A DNA stretch of 64,000 bases from Candidatus Altimarinota bacterium (GTDB lineage: Bacteria; Patescibacteriota; Gracilibacteria; BD1-5; UBA6164): the NCBI GenBank assembly GCA_025210615.1, contig JAOARJ010000013.1:40001-104000 (forward strand), in the 5' to 3' direction. The notes below the pieces were generated by a model. It was not told where the DNA came from. It searched no databases and saw only the letters and a program-made list of their open reading frames with translations. Position numbers and translations under genes: made by a program. Positions 19,871-30,900 of this stretch are shown here, one piece after another (position 1 is the stretch's first letter; the number at the start of each line of letters is the position of its first letter).

Positions 19871-20449
19871 TTATTTATTTATAATTTTTAAAGCTTTTTC
19901 TAAAACCTCCTCAGGAGTAATATTACTTGTATTAATAATATAATCAGCATTTTGCCGAAATTTTCTTTCTTTTTCCGCGCTATTTAATCTATTTTGAATT
20001 TCTTTTTCGCTTATTGTATTATCCCTTGATTTCATCCTTTCTACCATTATTTCATCAGGAATATTTAGAAAAATTGTTGTAATATATTGCATTAAATCAG
20101 GGTGATTTTTTTTAATTTCAATAACTCATTGATAATCTAATTCTTTTATTATTTTTTTTTCTTTTTTTATTCAGTCTTCCAAAATATCTGTTGCACTTGT
20201 CCCATAATAATCAAGATTATGTACAAAAGCATATTCTAAAAAATCATTATTATCAACTGCTTTTTTAAATTCTTCAATTGTTACAAAATGTCAATCAACT
20301 CAATTTATTTCTCACGGTCTTTTCGGTCTAGTTTTATAACTAAGTGGGAAATAAAAATCTTCTCTATCTAATTTTCTTAGGTTTCAAGTAAGCGTTCATT
20401 TACCCGCTCCAGCAACTCATCAGATTATAAAAAAATGTCCTTTTTTCAT
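19871..20449 (-). CDS. gmk: Guanylate kinase
   Basis: 192 residues. P-loop GGVAGAGKGTL (residues 10-20), LSYKTRPKRPGEINGVDGHFV with the GMP-binding T-R-x-x-R-P-G-E, and FLEYAFVHNLDYYGTS. It phosphorylates GMP to GDP. The P-loop carries Gly (TGA) where guanylate kinases normally have Ser (GKST), so it reads GKGT as in adenylate kinases. One rare CGG codon is present (following KERKF). A Gmk of normal length; its stop is 3 bases before trmD. Confidence 0.92.
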
Positions 20450-20476
20450 ATTTATTAAATTATTTTTATAAAAAAA

Positions 20477-20562
20477 TAAAGATTTTCTTTTGATGGAGCG
20501 ACGAACAAAGTTCATCGCTCCTAGTGGAGTCTTGCTTTTGGCAAGACTCCACATTAAATAGT
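20477..20562 (+). repeat. Two-hairpin intergenic element, copy 2
   Basis: Left flank AAAGATTTTCTTTTGAT, arm 1 at 20495-20521 (GGAGCGACGAAC / GTTCATCGCTCC, one mismatch), TA, arm 2 at 20524-20552 (GTGGAGTCTTGC / GCAAGACTCCAC), then ATTAA. TTGAT pairs with ATTAA through one G-U pair when read as RNA of this strand. It sits between trpS and gmk. Confidence 0.85.
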
Positions 20563-20569
20563 ATTTTCA

Positions 20570-21544
20570 TTATTTATCAAGCCCAACTATTTTCATAAGC
20601 TGCGCGTATTTTTTATCTGCCATTTCGTTAGCTTTCTTATTTCAATATTCTAATTTTTGCTTAATTATTTCTGGATTATTTCTTAAAAATTCTTTTCTTT
20701 CTCTAAAAGGCGCAACATAAGCATCTAGTATGTCAAGAAGTTCTAATTTTGCATGCCCATATCCATAATTTCCAGCTAAATATTTTTGTCTAATTTCTTC
20801 TATTTGCTCAGGTGTTCCAAAGAATTTAATTAATGCAAAAACATTACAGGTATCAGGATTTTTTGGTTCTTCTAGTCATTTATCATCTGTTTTTATAGCC
20901 ATTATTAATTTTTTTAATTCAGCTTTAGTCGCAAATAATGGAATAAAATTATTATAACTTTTACTCATCTTTCTACCGTCTATTCAAGGAATAGTTTTTA
21001 CTTCTTCTTGAATATATTCTTCAGGTAATTTGAAAACTTCGCTATTATAATTTCTATTAAAATATCAAGCTATATCACGAGCAAATTCAATATGTTGTTT
21101 TTGGTCTTTTCAAACAGGAACTAAATCTATATCATAAGTTATAATATCACTTGTCATTAAAACAGGATAATTAAATAATGCCATATTCACTTCTTTATTC
21201 TTATTTTGAGAATCTTTAAAAGCATGAGCTCTAAGCATCATAGAATAAGGTGTCATACTTGAAATTAACCAAGTTATATCGTTTATTCTTCTTACTTTTG
21301 ATTGTTCAAATACTATAACATTACTATCATCTGGAATAAGAGCGAAATATTCAAGGAGCATATTTTCTTTATTACTTCTCAATGTATTACCGTTATGAAC
21401 ACTTGTTAAAGAGTGATAATCAGCGATAAAAATATAACTTTCTTTATCTTTTGATATATCTAAAAAAGGTTTAAAAGCTCATAAATAATTTCAAATGTGA
21501 AGTCCGCTTCAGGTAGGTTTTAATCAGGTTATAATTTTCTTCAT
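20570..21544 (-). CDS. trpS: Tryptophanyl-tRNA synthetase
   Basis: 324 residues. Class I signatures: GLKPTGSGLHIGNYLGA (HIGN at residues 16-19, both Gly contexts using TGA) and GRKMSKSYNNFIPLF (KMSKS near 190). TrpRS-specific segments ADYHSLTS, YPVLMTSDIITYDIDLVPVG and KDQKQHIEFARDIA are present. It charges tRNA-Trp. In a genome that has shifted UGA to Gly, UGG is the standard Trp codon. The start is the ATG just before KKIITGLKP; a second upstream ATG would add only two residues. Confidence 0.97.
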
Positions 21545-21629
21545 AGGTACATTTTTTATTAATTTTTATTTTATCAAAGCTATTTTATATATTTTTTTTA
21601 TTTTAGCAATTTTATAAATTAGTTTTTTA

Positions 21630-21662
21630 TAAAAAAACACCCTAATTTTAAGGTGTTTTAAT
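21630..21662 (-). terminator. Terminator of the beta-propeller gene
   Basis: AAAACACC-CTAATTTTA-AGGTGTTTT hairpin with flanking A and T runs, 14 bases downstream of the minus-strand stop. Confidence 0.8.
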
Positions 21663-21675
21663 ATTTTATTATAAA

Positions 21676-23937
21676 CTATTTTTCTTCTGGATTAATTCTC
21701 TTTTCATCTTTTTCTTTTTGGTCTTCGTTTCTAATATCTAATTTATCAGCTTCTTTATTATTAGAGAAATAATTTGATTGAACATAAGAATCAGAAATAG
21801 AATAATATTTATCTCCTATCCATAGTGCTCTCTTAATAAATTCATCTCTAAATTGCCAGCTTCTAGAAGCCATATATTCACCAAGAGTAGAATCAGCATA
21901 ACAATATTCTGGTACATATCTATAATTTAAACTCTTACAATATTCTGTTCCATCTATAAGTTTTCTACATTCTGGTTCTTCTTTTTCTTTCTTAATATAT
22001 TTACTACAGTCGTTTTTTCTCATTTGTTCAAGTCCTGTCGTATCAATATGAGTTATTCTTGCTTTTTCTTTTATTCAACTATCTTTATTAATATCTACAA
22101 CAACTAATCAATTAAAGTAATCTTTTCTATTATACATATCATCATCATCGTTTTTATATAATGTAGCAGGTAATAATAAAGTATTTTTAGCTGCATTCCA
22201 CATAAACATTCTAGGATTATTTAATGCTTCTGAATAACTTCCGTTTTGTCATAAAGTTAGAGAATGTTTTTGTTTTGGATTTTCAAAGTCAGATACGTCA
22301 TATAAATCTATTTTTAGACCGTTATTTACTGTTCCTCCCCATTTATTTTCTTTTGTATCATATCCTAATCAGATAATATGATTTTCATCATATGGGTGAA
22401 GATATGTTGAATATCCTGGGATTTTAAGTTCTCATAATACTTTTGGTTTACTCGCATCTGCTAAATCTATTACAAAGAATGGATCAATTTGTTTAAATGT
22501 CACTAAATATAATTTATCTCATACATATCTAGATGATTTAAAATCTTCTGTTTTCCCTAATCCTGTAAGACTTCATTTTAATTTTAAGTTTTTGTCTAAA
22601 ATATAAACTCCTGTACTTCTTTCTGGATTCCATTTTTTAGTTATAATTCTAAAATTATCATCTTTTTCATCCATAGAATATTGAGTTAATGGCTCTCAAG
22701 GAATTATTCCAGAATCTTGATAATTAGCTTTTTGCCCGTCAATATTTATTTTGTGAATCAAAGTATTATTTCCACTTCTAAAATATGGCATTATACAATA
22801 ACTTCCTCTAGGACAAGAAAAATCATAACTAGTATGCATTCTATTTGTGATATATAAGTTTTTTGTACTCATATAAATTTCAGATACATCTCATACTAAA
22901 ACTTTTGATTTAACTTCTGCTTCAGGATTTTTTAAATCAACAATAGAAACAGTTGCAAAACTAGGAGAAAAATCAAATTTTTTCGCAGATTCATCAGAAG
23001 GTAATACATATTCTATTTCATTACAACCAACACTGTTTCCTGATTTAATTTTATAAGGAAAAGTTTTTCATTGAACTTTTAAGTTTTGTTCTTCCTTATT
23101 CTCTGTTAGAGAAATTTCAGTTTTTTGTGGTATAAATTTTTCAGCTTTGAAATCTGCTTTAGCAAAATCAAATCCATAAGGAAAATACATATTGCTTGTA
23201 GAAATTACATATAAATAATCTCCAATTCTTCTAGATTTACTTAGATTTCAATCTGCTGTATAAATTTTTTCTAGTTTTAAATTTTCTAAATCACTTACAT
23301 CATAATTTATCATATAAGTTTTTGTTCCTCTATCAAAATAGTAACTAGTGTCAGGTTTATTACTATAATAATTAGCTAAAATAGATAATTTATTATCAGC
23401 TAAATACATTTGAGTTCCCCAAAATCATTCAGGTAATTTAATTTTTTTAGCTAATTTTAAATCAGTATTTTTAGTATCAGTTACATAAACTGTTTTATCT
23501 GTATCTTTATAATAATAAATGTATTTTCAATCTGTTTTTATAATATCAGCTTCATCTACTCCAGAAACTTGAGTATTAGTTTCAGAAAAATCACTTTCTC
23601 CATCTCAAGCAATAGAACTAGTAGGAGCTTCTGCTTTTACCTCGGCACTAGCGTCTACAGAGTCTTCCATAACCATTCATTTTTCAAGCATTAATGGTCC
23701 ATTTCTATAATAAGGATAGAAAGGTCTATTTTTATAATAATTTTTTAAGTAATCTCACATAACTTTTGACATATCCTCACAAGAATTAAAACTTTTCATT
23801 TTAATGTCAAAGTTAAGTTCTTTTACTTCATCTTTATTTATAGCATCTATAATTTGTGTATCAGTATCATCAGCACTAGCTAGACTAAAAGCTGATAAAC
23901 TAATAACAAGAGCACTACATAATTTTTTATAGTTCAT
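21676..23937 (-). CDS. Secreted beta-propeller domain protein (PF09826-type)
   Basis: 753 residues. A signal peptide (MNYKKLCSALVISLSAFSLASA) precedes a domain whose signature, SGVDEADIIKTDGKYIYYY at about residues 120-138, is that of the bacterial 'beta propeller domain' family. Propeller-like blades follow with repeated SKSRRIGDYLYVIS, STKNLYITNRM, SSRYVGDKLYLVTF and DENHIIGLGYD elements. Six or more Cys suggest disulfides outside the cell. Residues 660-753 are charged. An alternative start 23 codons upstream (24006) would lie before the signal peptide and is less likely. Known members are exported, with no defined function. Confidence 0.88.
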
Positions 23938-24079
23938 AATAACAAAATTAATAAATAATATTTTCTTGTCAGTGTTTAAAACACATTTTTTATAAAAAAG
24001 TGACAAAAAATTTTTACTTATTCATATTATACATATAATACAAATTAAATAAAGTTTATTTTTTTATTAATATATATAT

Positions 24080-25138
24080 ATGAATTTAAGAGAAATTAAA
24101 AAATTAAAAATTACTTTTTTTATTACAAGTTTATTATTGTTAGCTAGTTGTGGATGATGAGCAAGCAAAATAGATATAGAAGATGCAAAAAAAGATTTAT
24201 TATGAGATAATTATAATGCTTCTCAAAATAATACAGAAGATAATTCTGATACTTCTAATAATAAAATTGATGATAATAAATCTAACTTAACAGCTCCTGA
24301 AATTCCAGAAAGAAAAGAGTTTGTAACTATTGATAATATTTGAGGTGTAGATGCTTATACGCAGGAAGTGAAAATAACTTGAAATGTAGAAACCTCAGTA
24401 GATAAAATTGTTGTAAAATTTAGTAATAGCACTTCTGATTTTCCAGATGATGAATTTCAATTAACAAAATTTAAACCAGGAGATAAAACTTTTGAATATA
24501 ATGCGTATAAAAGATTTCAAGTATTAGATACTGGAGAAAATAATTATGAAATTATTGCTTATAAATGAGAACAAAAAGCTAGTAGTTTCATAACAATTAC
24601 CATTCCTGAAAAACAAGAATCAATTTCTGAACTAGATACAGATAATGAAAATACAAGCACTACAACTTCAGAATGATTCTGAACAGAAGACGATTATCTA
24701 GCAATAGATTTACCTGAAAATGAAAATATCTGAAACGTATTAAAATTATCAAATACTAATTTTACTTATTCAAAAATAGATGATTTTGAAGTAAAAAAAT
24801 TAGATAAACCTTTAGATTTATCTTGTACTTCTGACGAAGTAACAAACTATTTAATAAATAATTATGGTTGGACTTACTGGAATACTTGTAGACCATTTGA
24901 TAATAGCGATGATTCTAAATGAGTTAGTTTCTTTGTGCTAAGATTATCAGGAGATAAATATTTTTATGAAAAACATTATTATGATAAAAAACACGGTTTA
25001 TATGGTATAAAAACTTTAGAAACTGGAGAATGAATAGACAAAAATAATATTTGAGAAAAAAATAAAGAATTTAAGACAAAAGATTTTGATAACGATATAG
25101 AATGAAGTGATGAAGTTTTCAAAATAATTACTAAATAA
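24080..25138 (+). CDS. Lipoprotein of unknown function
   Basis: 352 residues. The signal peptide ends in the lipobox LLASC with Cys at about residue 26, followed by GGG (two by TGA) and an Asn/Asp-rich linker. Residues 80-185 look like an immunoglobulin-like beta domain (VTIDNIGGVDAYTQEVKITG, NNYEIIAYKGEQ). After a Ser/Thr linker, a second domain (residues about 215-350) contains two Cys and SFFVLRLSGDKYFYEKHYYD. It is transcribed divergently from the beta-propeller gene. Exposed at the membrane surface by lipidation; function unknown. Confidence 0.8.
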
Positions 25139-25147
25139 AGAAAAACT

Positions 25148-25234
25148 ATTTAATGACGGAGCCTCGCTTCCGCCAGGCTCCGCTTATATGTGGCGAGCAA
25201 ATGCTTGCCACACTATCAAAAGAAAATCCTTATT
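25148..25234 (-). repeat. Two-hairpin intergenic element, copy 3 (reverse orientation)
   Basis: On the minus strand: AATAAGGATTTTCTTTTGAT, arm 1 (25189-25212, TGTGGCAAGC / GCTCGCCACA), short spacer, arm 2 (25157-25182, CGGAGCCT / AGGCTCCG) and closing ATTAA. Located between the lipoprotein gene and pyrH. Confidence 0.85.
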
Positions 25235-25250
25235 ATTAAAAAAATAATTT

Positions 25251-25952
25251 ATGAAAAAAAGAGTTTTACTAAAAATATCTTGAGAAGCATTAATGGGAAA
25301 TCTAGAATACTGAATTGACCAAAATTATATGGATGATTTAGTTAAAAAAATTATTGATATAAAAAATTCTTGAGTAGAAGTTGCTGTTGTATTAGGTTGA
25401 TGAAATATTTTTAGATGAGTAAAATGAATCTCAGCTTGAATGGATGCAGTATCTGCTCATCATATGTGAATGCTTGCAATACATATAAACTGAGTTGCTT
25501 TTACAGAAGCTATTAGAAGAGCTTGATGAAAAACTGTTATGTTTTCTCCTTTTGATATACCTATGGTGTCAGAAAAATTAAATAAATACAAAGCCTTAGA
25601 GTATTTGCAAGATAATAAAATTTTAGTTTTCGTTTGAGGGGCTTGAATTCCTTACTTTACAAGTGATACTAGTTGAGTTTTATCTGCTTTAGAAATAGAA
25701 GCTGATATGATTATAAAAGCAACTCAAGTAGATGGACTTTATGACAAAGACCCAAATAAATATGACGATGCACAAATGATAGAAGAAGCTACTTATGAAG
25801 AAGTTATTTCTGAAAACTTAAAAGTTATGGATACTTCAGCGTTTGCTATGGCAAGGGATAATAATTTGGAAATTAGAATAGTTTCTTTGAATAAAGATTG
25901 AGCTATTTTAAGAGCTATTAATTGAGAAAAAGAGTGAAGCGTTATCAGATAA
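25251..25952 (+). CDS. pyrH: UMP kinase
   Basis: 233 residues, amino-acid kinase fold: KRVLLKISGEALMG at the start, VAVVLGGGNIFRG, GMDAVSAHHMGMLA, FVGGAGIPYFTSDT and KATQVDGLYDKDPNKY. It phosphorylates UMP to UDP. Nearly all loop glycines (SGEA, LGGGN, VGGAG) include TGA. Preceded by intergenic element copy 3 and an A/T leader. The next unit starts with rpmH after about 110 bases. Confidence 0.96.
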
Positions 25953-25974
25953 TATAAAAAAGGTGAAAATAATT

Positions 25975-26000
25975 TTGACTTTTTAAGGTTTTTGTATAAA
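25975..26000 (+). promoter_or_regulatory. Candidate promoter of rpmH-rnpA-yidC
   Basis: TTGACT (25975-25980) with TATAAA (25995-26000), or a shifted extended -10 box (TG at 25993) three bases on, about 65 bases before the rpmH ATG. Confidence 0.45.
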
Positions 26001-26064
26001 CTCTAGCAAGTAAATTTTCCCTAAAAATTTTAAATTAAAATAATAAAATATAATAAATCAAATT

Positions 26065-26310
26065 ATGTTAGGTAAATTAAAGAAAAGAAAAAGACTTAGA
26101 GTACACGGTTTTTTAAGTAGAAGTGCTACTGCTAGCGGAAGAAAAGTTCTAAAATCTAGAAGAAGAAAAGGAAGACACGAATTAACTGTATCTTACCCTA
26201 AAAGATTTCAAGAAATTAACGGTAAAGCTAGACTTCATATTGTTGCTGGAGGTAAAGCTAAAAAGACTCCTTTTGATGGTAAAGGAAATTATATTGTTAG
26301 AAAAAAATAA
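26065..26310 (+). CDS. rpmH: 50S ribosomal protein L34 with C-terminal extension
   Basis: 81 residues. The L34 core is [20 protein letters not shown] then [17 protein letters not shown], residues about 6-43. Bacterial L34 normally stops here at 44-47 residues. This protein runs on for about 38 more ([20 protein letters not shown] and [16 protein letters not shown]), still basic. The first part lacks the usual KRTxQPS start. rnpA follows after 15 bases, the conserved rpmH-rnpA order, which confirms the identity. It contains no TGA. Confidence 0.92.
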   Translation: MLGKLKKRKRLRVHGFLSRSATASGRKVLKSRRRKGRHELTVSYPKRFQEINGKARLHIVAGGKAKKTPFDGKGNYIVRKK

Positions 26311-26325
26311 TAACAGTTTTTTCTT

Positions 26326-26700
26326 ATGATTTCAAAGAAATTTAGACTAAAAGAAAGAGAAGTAAAGAGGGCTTTGCAAAAAGGAAAGCCTTTTTTTGCG
26401 TATAATCTTGTTCTAAATTATTGTGCAAACAAACTGCCTCATAATAGATTCGCGATTGTCATATCAAAAAAATCTAGCAAAAAAGCAGTGGATAGAAATT
26501 TTTTTAGAAGAAGATTTTATGATAAAACTCAAAAATTTATTGGCAAAAATAAAGAAAATAAATATTATGACTTTGTTTTTGTGATAAAAACTAAATATAA
26601 AATAGATAAAAAAAATACAAAAATAATTGAAGAATTTAATAGAGATATAGATTTTCTATTTAAAAAAATATTTAATAATTATAAAAAGAATGAAAGATAA
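26326..26700 (+). CDS. rnpA: Ribonuclease P protein component
   Basis: 124 residues. The family core is FAIVISKKSSKKAVDRNFFR followed by RR, matching the RNR signature (here VDRNFFRRR), with a basic helix and KYYDFVFVIKTKY. It is the protein subunit that helps RNase P RNA cut tRNA precursors. It overlaps yidC by 11 bases. The RNase P RNA gene is not in the window. Confidence 0.93.
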   Translation: MISKKFRLKEREVKRALQKGKPFFAYNLVLNYCANKLPHNRFAIVISKKSSKKAVDRNFFRRRFYDKTQKFIGKNKENKYYDFVFVIKTKYKIDKKNTKIIEEFNRDIDFLFKKIFNNYKKNER

Positions 26701-27886
26701 ATTTTTTAACTTTTTGCTAATATTCGCTATAACTTTTCTTATAGTATCTACTTTTACTAATCCAAAAAAAGGAGAAGTAAAACCTGAATTAATTTTTGAG
26801 CCAGTAAGTCAAAATTATACAATTCCAAATGCTCCTGAATTAAAAGTTATAAATAATACATCTAGTGAAGTAAATTTTAATACTTGTAAAAATATTACAT
26901 TATTTAAATGAGCTGATGAAATAAGTTTAAATAATAATGCTTGTGAAGATATAATTTTAAAAACAGGAGAAACAAAAATTATAAATTATGAAAATAGTTA
27001 TAATGATTTTTTAATTGCAGCTAATTATAATGCAAAATTAACTTGATTAGATAAAGATTATTCCACTAGCTTTAACATAGAAAATAAATGATTTATTAAT
27101 AAAATTTTCTCTTATTTGTTATACGCTCCTGTTTATAATTTGTTTGCGTTTTTAATGACTAATATGGCAATGAGTTTAGGATTTGCTATTATTGCCATAA
27201 CAATTTTGATAAGACTTGCTCTTGTTTATCCTCAACATAAAATGATGGTGAGCCAAAAGAAACTTCAAGCAATCCAACCAAAAATTAAAAAATTGCAAGA
27301 ACAGTATAAATGAAAACAACAAGAATTATGAATGAAACTTATGGAATTATATAAAAAAGAGTGAGTAAATCCAGTTGGTTCTTGTCTTCCTCTTCTTATT
27401 CAAATGCCTATTTTATTAGTTGTATATTATATAATAAAATGAGTTAGAGAACCTGAAAATTTATACTATATATATAATTTTTTCTGAAATTTTGATATAA
27501 ATGCTATTAACCATAATTTTTTCTGAGTTGATATTTTAGCTGTTAGTTCTAGTTTATGATTATTATGAATAGCTATTGCAATAGTTGTAGCGTTATTACA
27601 ATTCGCTCAAATAAAATTATCTTTTGCATTAAATAAGAATCCTGATGAGAAAAAAGATGTTGTATTAGAAAAGAAGAAAAATAGCAGTAAAGTAGAAGTA
27701 AAAGAAAATAATATGCCTGATACAACAGAAATGATGAATAAAATGATGTTATATTTTATGCCTATAATGATTTGATTTGTAACTTATACATTATTCGCTT
27801 GATTGGCTCTATATTGGGCAATAACTTCTATATTTATGATTATTCAACAACTAGTAGTTAATAAAATTTGAAATAAAAATAGTTAA
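26690..27886 (+). CDS. yidC: Membrane protein insertase YidC
   Basis: 398 residues. A first hydrophobic helix (FFNFLLIFAITFLIVSTF) is followed by a small periplasmic-type domain with two Cys (residues 65-85), then the conserved insertase core from about 143: LYAPVYNLFAFLMTNMAMSLG, ITILIRLALVYPQHKMM with its conserved Arg, KKLQAIQPKIKKLQEQYKGKQQELG, GSCLPLLIQMPILLVVYYII, and the C-terminal ALYWAITSIFMIIQQL. It inserts membrane proteins. The N-terminal domain is much smaller than in E. coli. Between TM helices lies a charged loop (residues 320-345). Confidence 0.95.
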
Positions 27887-27922
27887 AAAATTTAGAAAAT
27901 TTAAATAAAATGGTGTCATTTT

Positions 27923-27951
27923 TTGACAGCATTTTTTTTTTATGATAAGAT
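27923..27951 (+). promoter_or_regulatory. Promoter of the 1,389-residue protein gene
   Basis: Perfect TTGACA (27923-27928), 17-base spacer, TAAGAT (27946-27951), 36 bases before ATG. Confidence 0.6.
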
Positions 27952-27987
27952 AAATAGGAAAATATTTAAAAATAATTTAATTTTATT

Positions 27988-30900
27988 ATGTCTTGAACAA
28001 ATACTTTAAATGAAGGAGGAAATACAAATGCAGAGAAAAAAACTGCATTGAAATGATTAGAACCAATGTTACAACCATTAGAAAATAATAACAGAAATAT
28101 ATCTTCAAATGATTTTAAAGATATACATTATTGTATTAGAAAAATTTCTGATGTAAAAAGACAAGTTTCTTGAAGACCAGAATTAATGAAAGAAGTTAAT
28201 GTTTATGAAGTAAGACTTTTAACTGTTGTAAATAGAACAAGAGATATTCTTAAAACTTATGATGATGACTGAGTTTTAGATGATAAAGAAAAAGGAGTAT
28301 TAAAATTTCTTGAAGATTTTTTAAATTCTTTGGATAAATTATCTGCTGAAAAAACAGTAATAAGGGAAGAAATTAAACAAGAAATTGCCTCTTTAAGAGA
28401 AGCTGTAAAAGCTGGAAACAAAGTAGAATCTGTTATTAAATCACCAGAAAAAATCAGAGAAGGAGATATTATTACTCATGAAGAATATTATAGAGATCCG
28501 AAAAAATATGATAGTGATGAAACTACAGAAAGTGTAACTGAAGTGGGAGAAAGTGAAAGCGATATTAAAGTTGAGTGAAATAATATTTTTGTAAAATTTT
28601 CTGATTGAACAAAAGTTAGAATTAATTCAGCTGATAAATATTCTCATACTGGTAAAGAAGAAGCTAAATATAAAATAGATCCAGATGGATTGTTCAATTC
28701 TTATGATTTAACTCCTGAAACTTTAAATCAAAAATTATATGTTTGAGATGAATGGCAACATGCAAGAGAAGAAGATGACGATTTTTATATTCGTGCAAGA
28801 ATTCCAGTAAAATGATGAAAAGAATGAGAAATGCATTTGAAATCTATTATCAATGTAGAAAGACTAGAAGATGGGACTTTAAAAATCGAACCAACAAGAT
28901 ATTTTGATGAATTTTATAATCATGAACAAAACGCTATTAATAATGAAAGCGATGAAGTTTCTAATGCTAAAAAATTCAGTGATTTAATTAGAAAAGATCT
29001 ACCAAAAGAACAAGTATTGGTAGCATTGAAATCAAATCCTGAAGTTGCAAATAAAAATATAGTTGATGTTTTTAAAGCTGATTTAGATTTTATGAATCAT
29101 AGAGCTGTTAGTAATGTTGAAATCAATTCTGTTGAAGATATTTTTGATCTTGTTAAAAATGATGTAAATCCAGATAAGAAGGATTCATTATATGCTTTAA
29201 TTAATAAAATTTTAGAAAAAGATGAAGGAAGAATTTATGTTGAAGGTTATGGTATAGTTTGAACTTCTCCATTAAATAAATATCAATGATGAAATAAACA
29301 AGCTGGAGAAATTCAATGAGATATAGAAAGAATAAAAGAATTAGAAAAAGCTAAAGAAGAGATTAAAAAAACAGGGAAATTGGCAGTTGAAAGAGGTGAT
29401 ATATTGCCAGAAGATGAAGAAAGTTTTACAGATTATTTTTATGATAGATTTGTTAAAGATGGTTGGAATTTCTTATTTACTGCTCCCAAAGCATGAGTTT
29501 GAGCATTTAAAGAACTTTGACAATGGGTGAGTGAAGATGGAGAAAGAAAATTAGATATTGGGATTGGGTTAGCTTGAGTAGATTGAGAATGAGTAACTGG
29601 TTGACCGGTTGGTATTTGCTCATATAAACCTTTTGATAAAACTGGTTTTTGGGTAAGTGTATGATTACTTTCAGCAGGTATTTGAGTAACACATGAAACT
29701 TCAAAGTATGAAAAAGTTTCGTTTGGATTACAAGCTATATTGAGAGCTATGTTTGATGGAGAATTCTTTCTTTGAGCAACTGTAAGTAAAAAGAGGGATC
29801 TTGCTGCATTAGAAAAAGCTATAAATGAAGGAAAAAAGGTAATAGAATCTTTATCTTTTGATAATAATTGAGAGGTTAAAGATATAAAATTTTCAAAAGA
29901 ATTATGGATGTGAAATCCTCATATTAAGATTTTATTAAATAAAGAAGAAGTAAAAGAAAAACTAATTCATAAAATTAATTATGATGCAAATAGTGTTTTA
30001 GAAAAACTTACTGAAGAGGAAAAAAATGATCTTCAAATTAAAGAAAATATTTATAATGGTATTGCAAAATATATTGTTTCATGAGAAATCTCACACTTGA
30101 AGACAATAGAAAAAGACTTACCAAAAACAAGAATTAATTGATGGTTTTTGGGTGCTTGATTTGGTGCTATACCAGTTGTTGTATGAGTACATTTTGATAA
30201 ATTTGATTCTAATCGTGAAATAACTCAAGATGAAGCAAATAGAGTTGCTTTAGAAATTGCTAATGGAAGAGATATAGAAGATGGCGCATTATATGTAGAT
30301 GTAAATGAAAATGGATGAGTAGATAATTTTAATTTAGATAATATTCTAGAAAGAATTAAGAAAGAATTAGAACTAAAAAATCTTGATAATTTAGAGTTAG
30401 TTATTTATAAATCAAGAAATATTTCTTGAAAATTTGATAATGAAACTCATGAAGTTGTTATAACTGATGAAATTAAAGCTAAAGAAACTACAATTTTATG
30501 ACAAGGTAAAATGAAAGTGATATATTTTATCTATAAACAAGATGAAGATATTGCTGATGTTAGAAGATATGCTACAGCTCTACGTGTGAAATGGACTAAG
30601 AAAGATGGCTTTGTTGTTTGAGAGGATTTTAATAACGCTTGAAGAATTGGAGATGGAGAGAAAGAGGCAAATGTTAAGAGTGATAGAATAGAAAATATTG
30701 AAAATGATTTAGGTTTTAAAGAAGTATTTAATTCTGATCTATCTAAGAAAGTTGCTAAACTTAAACTGGATAAAATTGATAGAATAGATAAATATAGCTT
30801 TGACTCTGAAAAAAGAACAGATGATAAAGATTTACAATATGCTATTTCTGAGTACTTTAGTATGTTTAACGAATCAGAATTAGGAGAAACTAAATGATTA

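Noticed and set aside
23938-24006. Upstream start for the beta-propeller gene
   Set aside because: It would bury the signal peptide 23 residues from the N terminus; ATG at 23937 begins a normal signal sequence.
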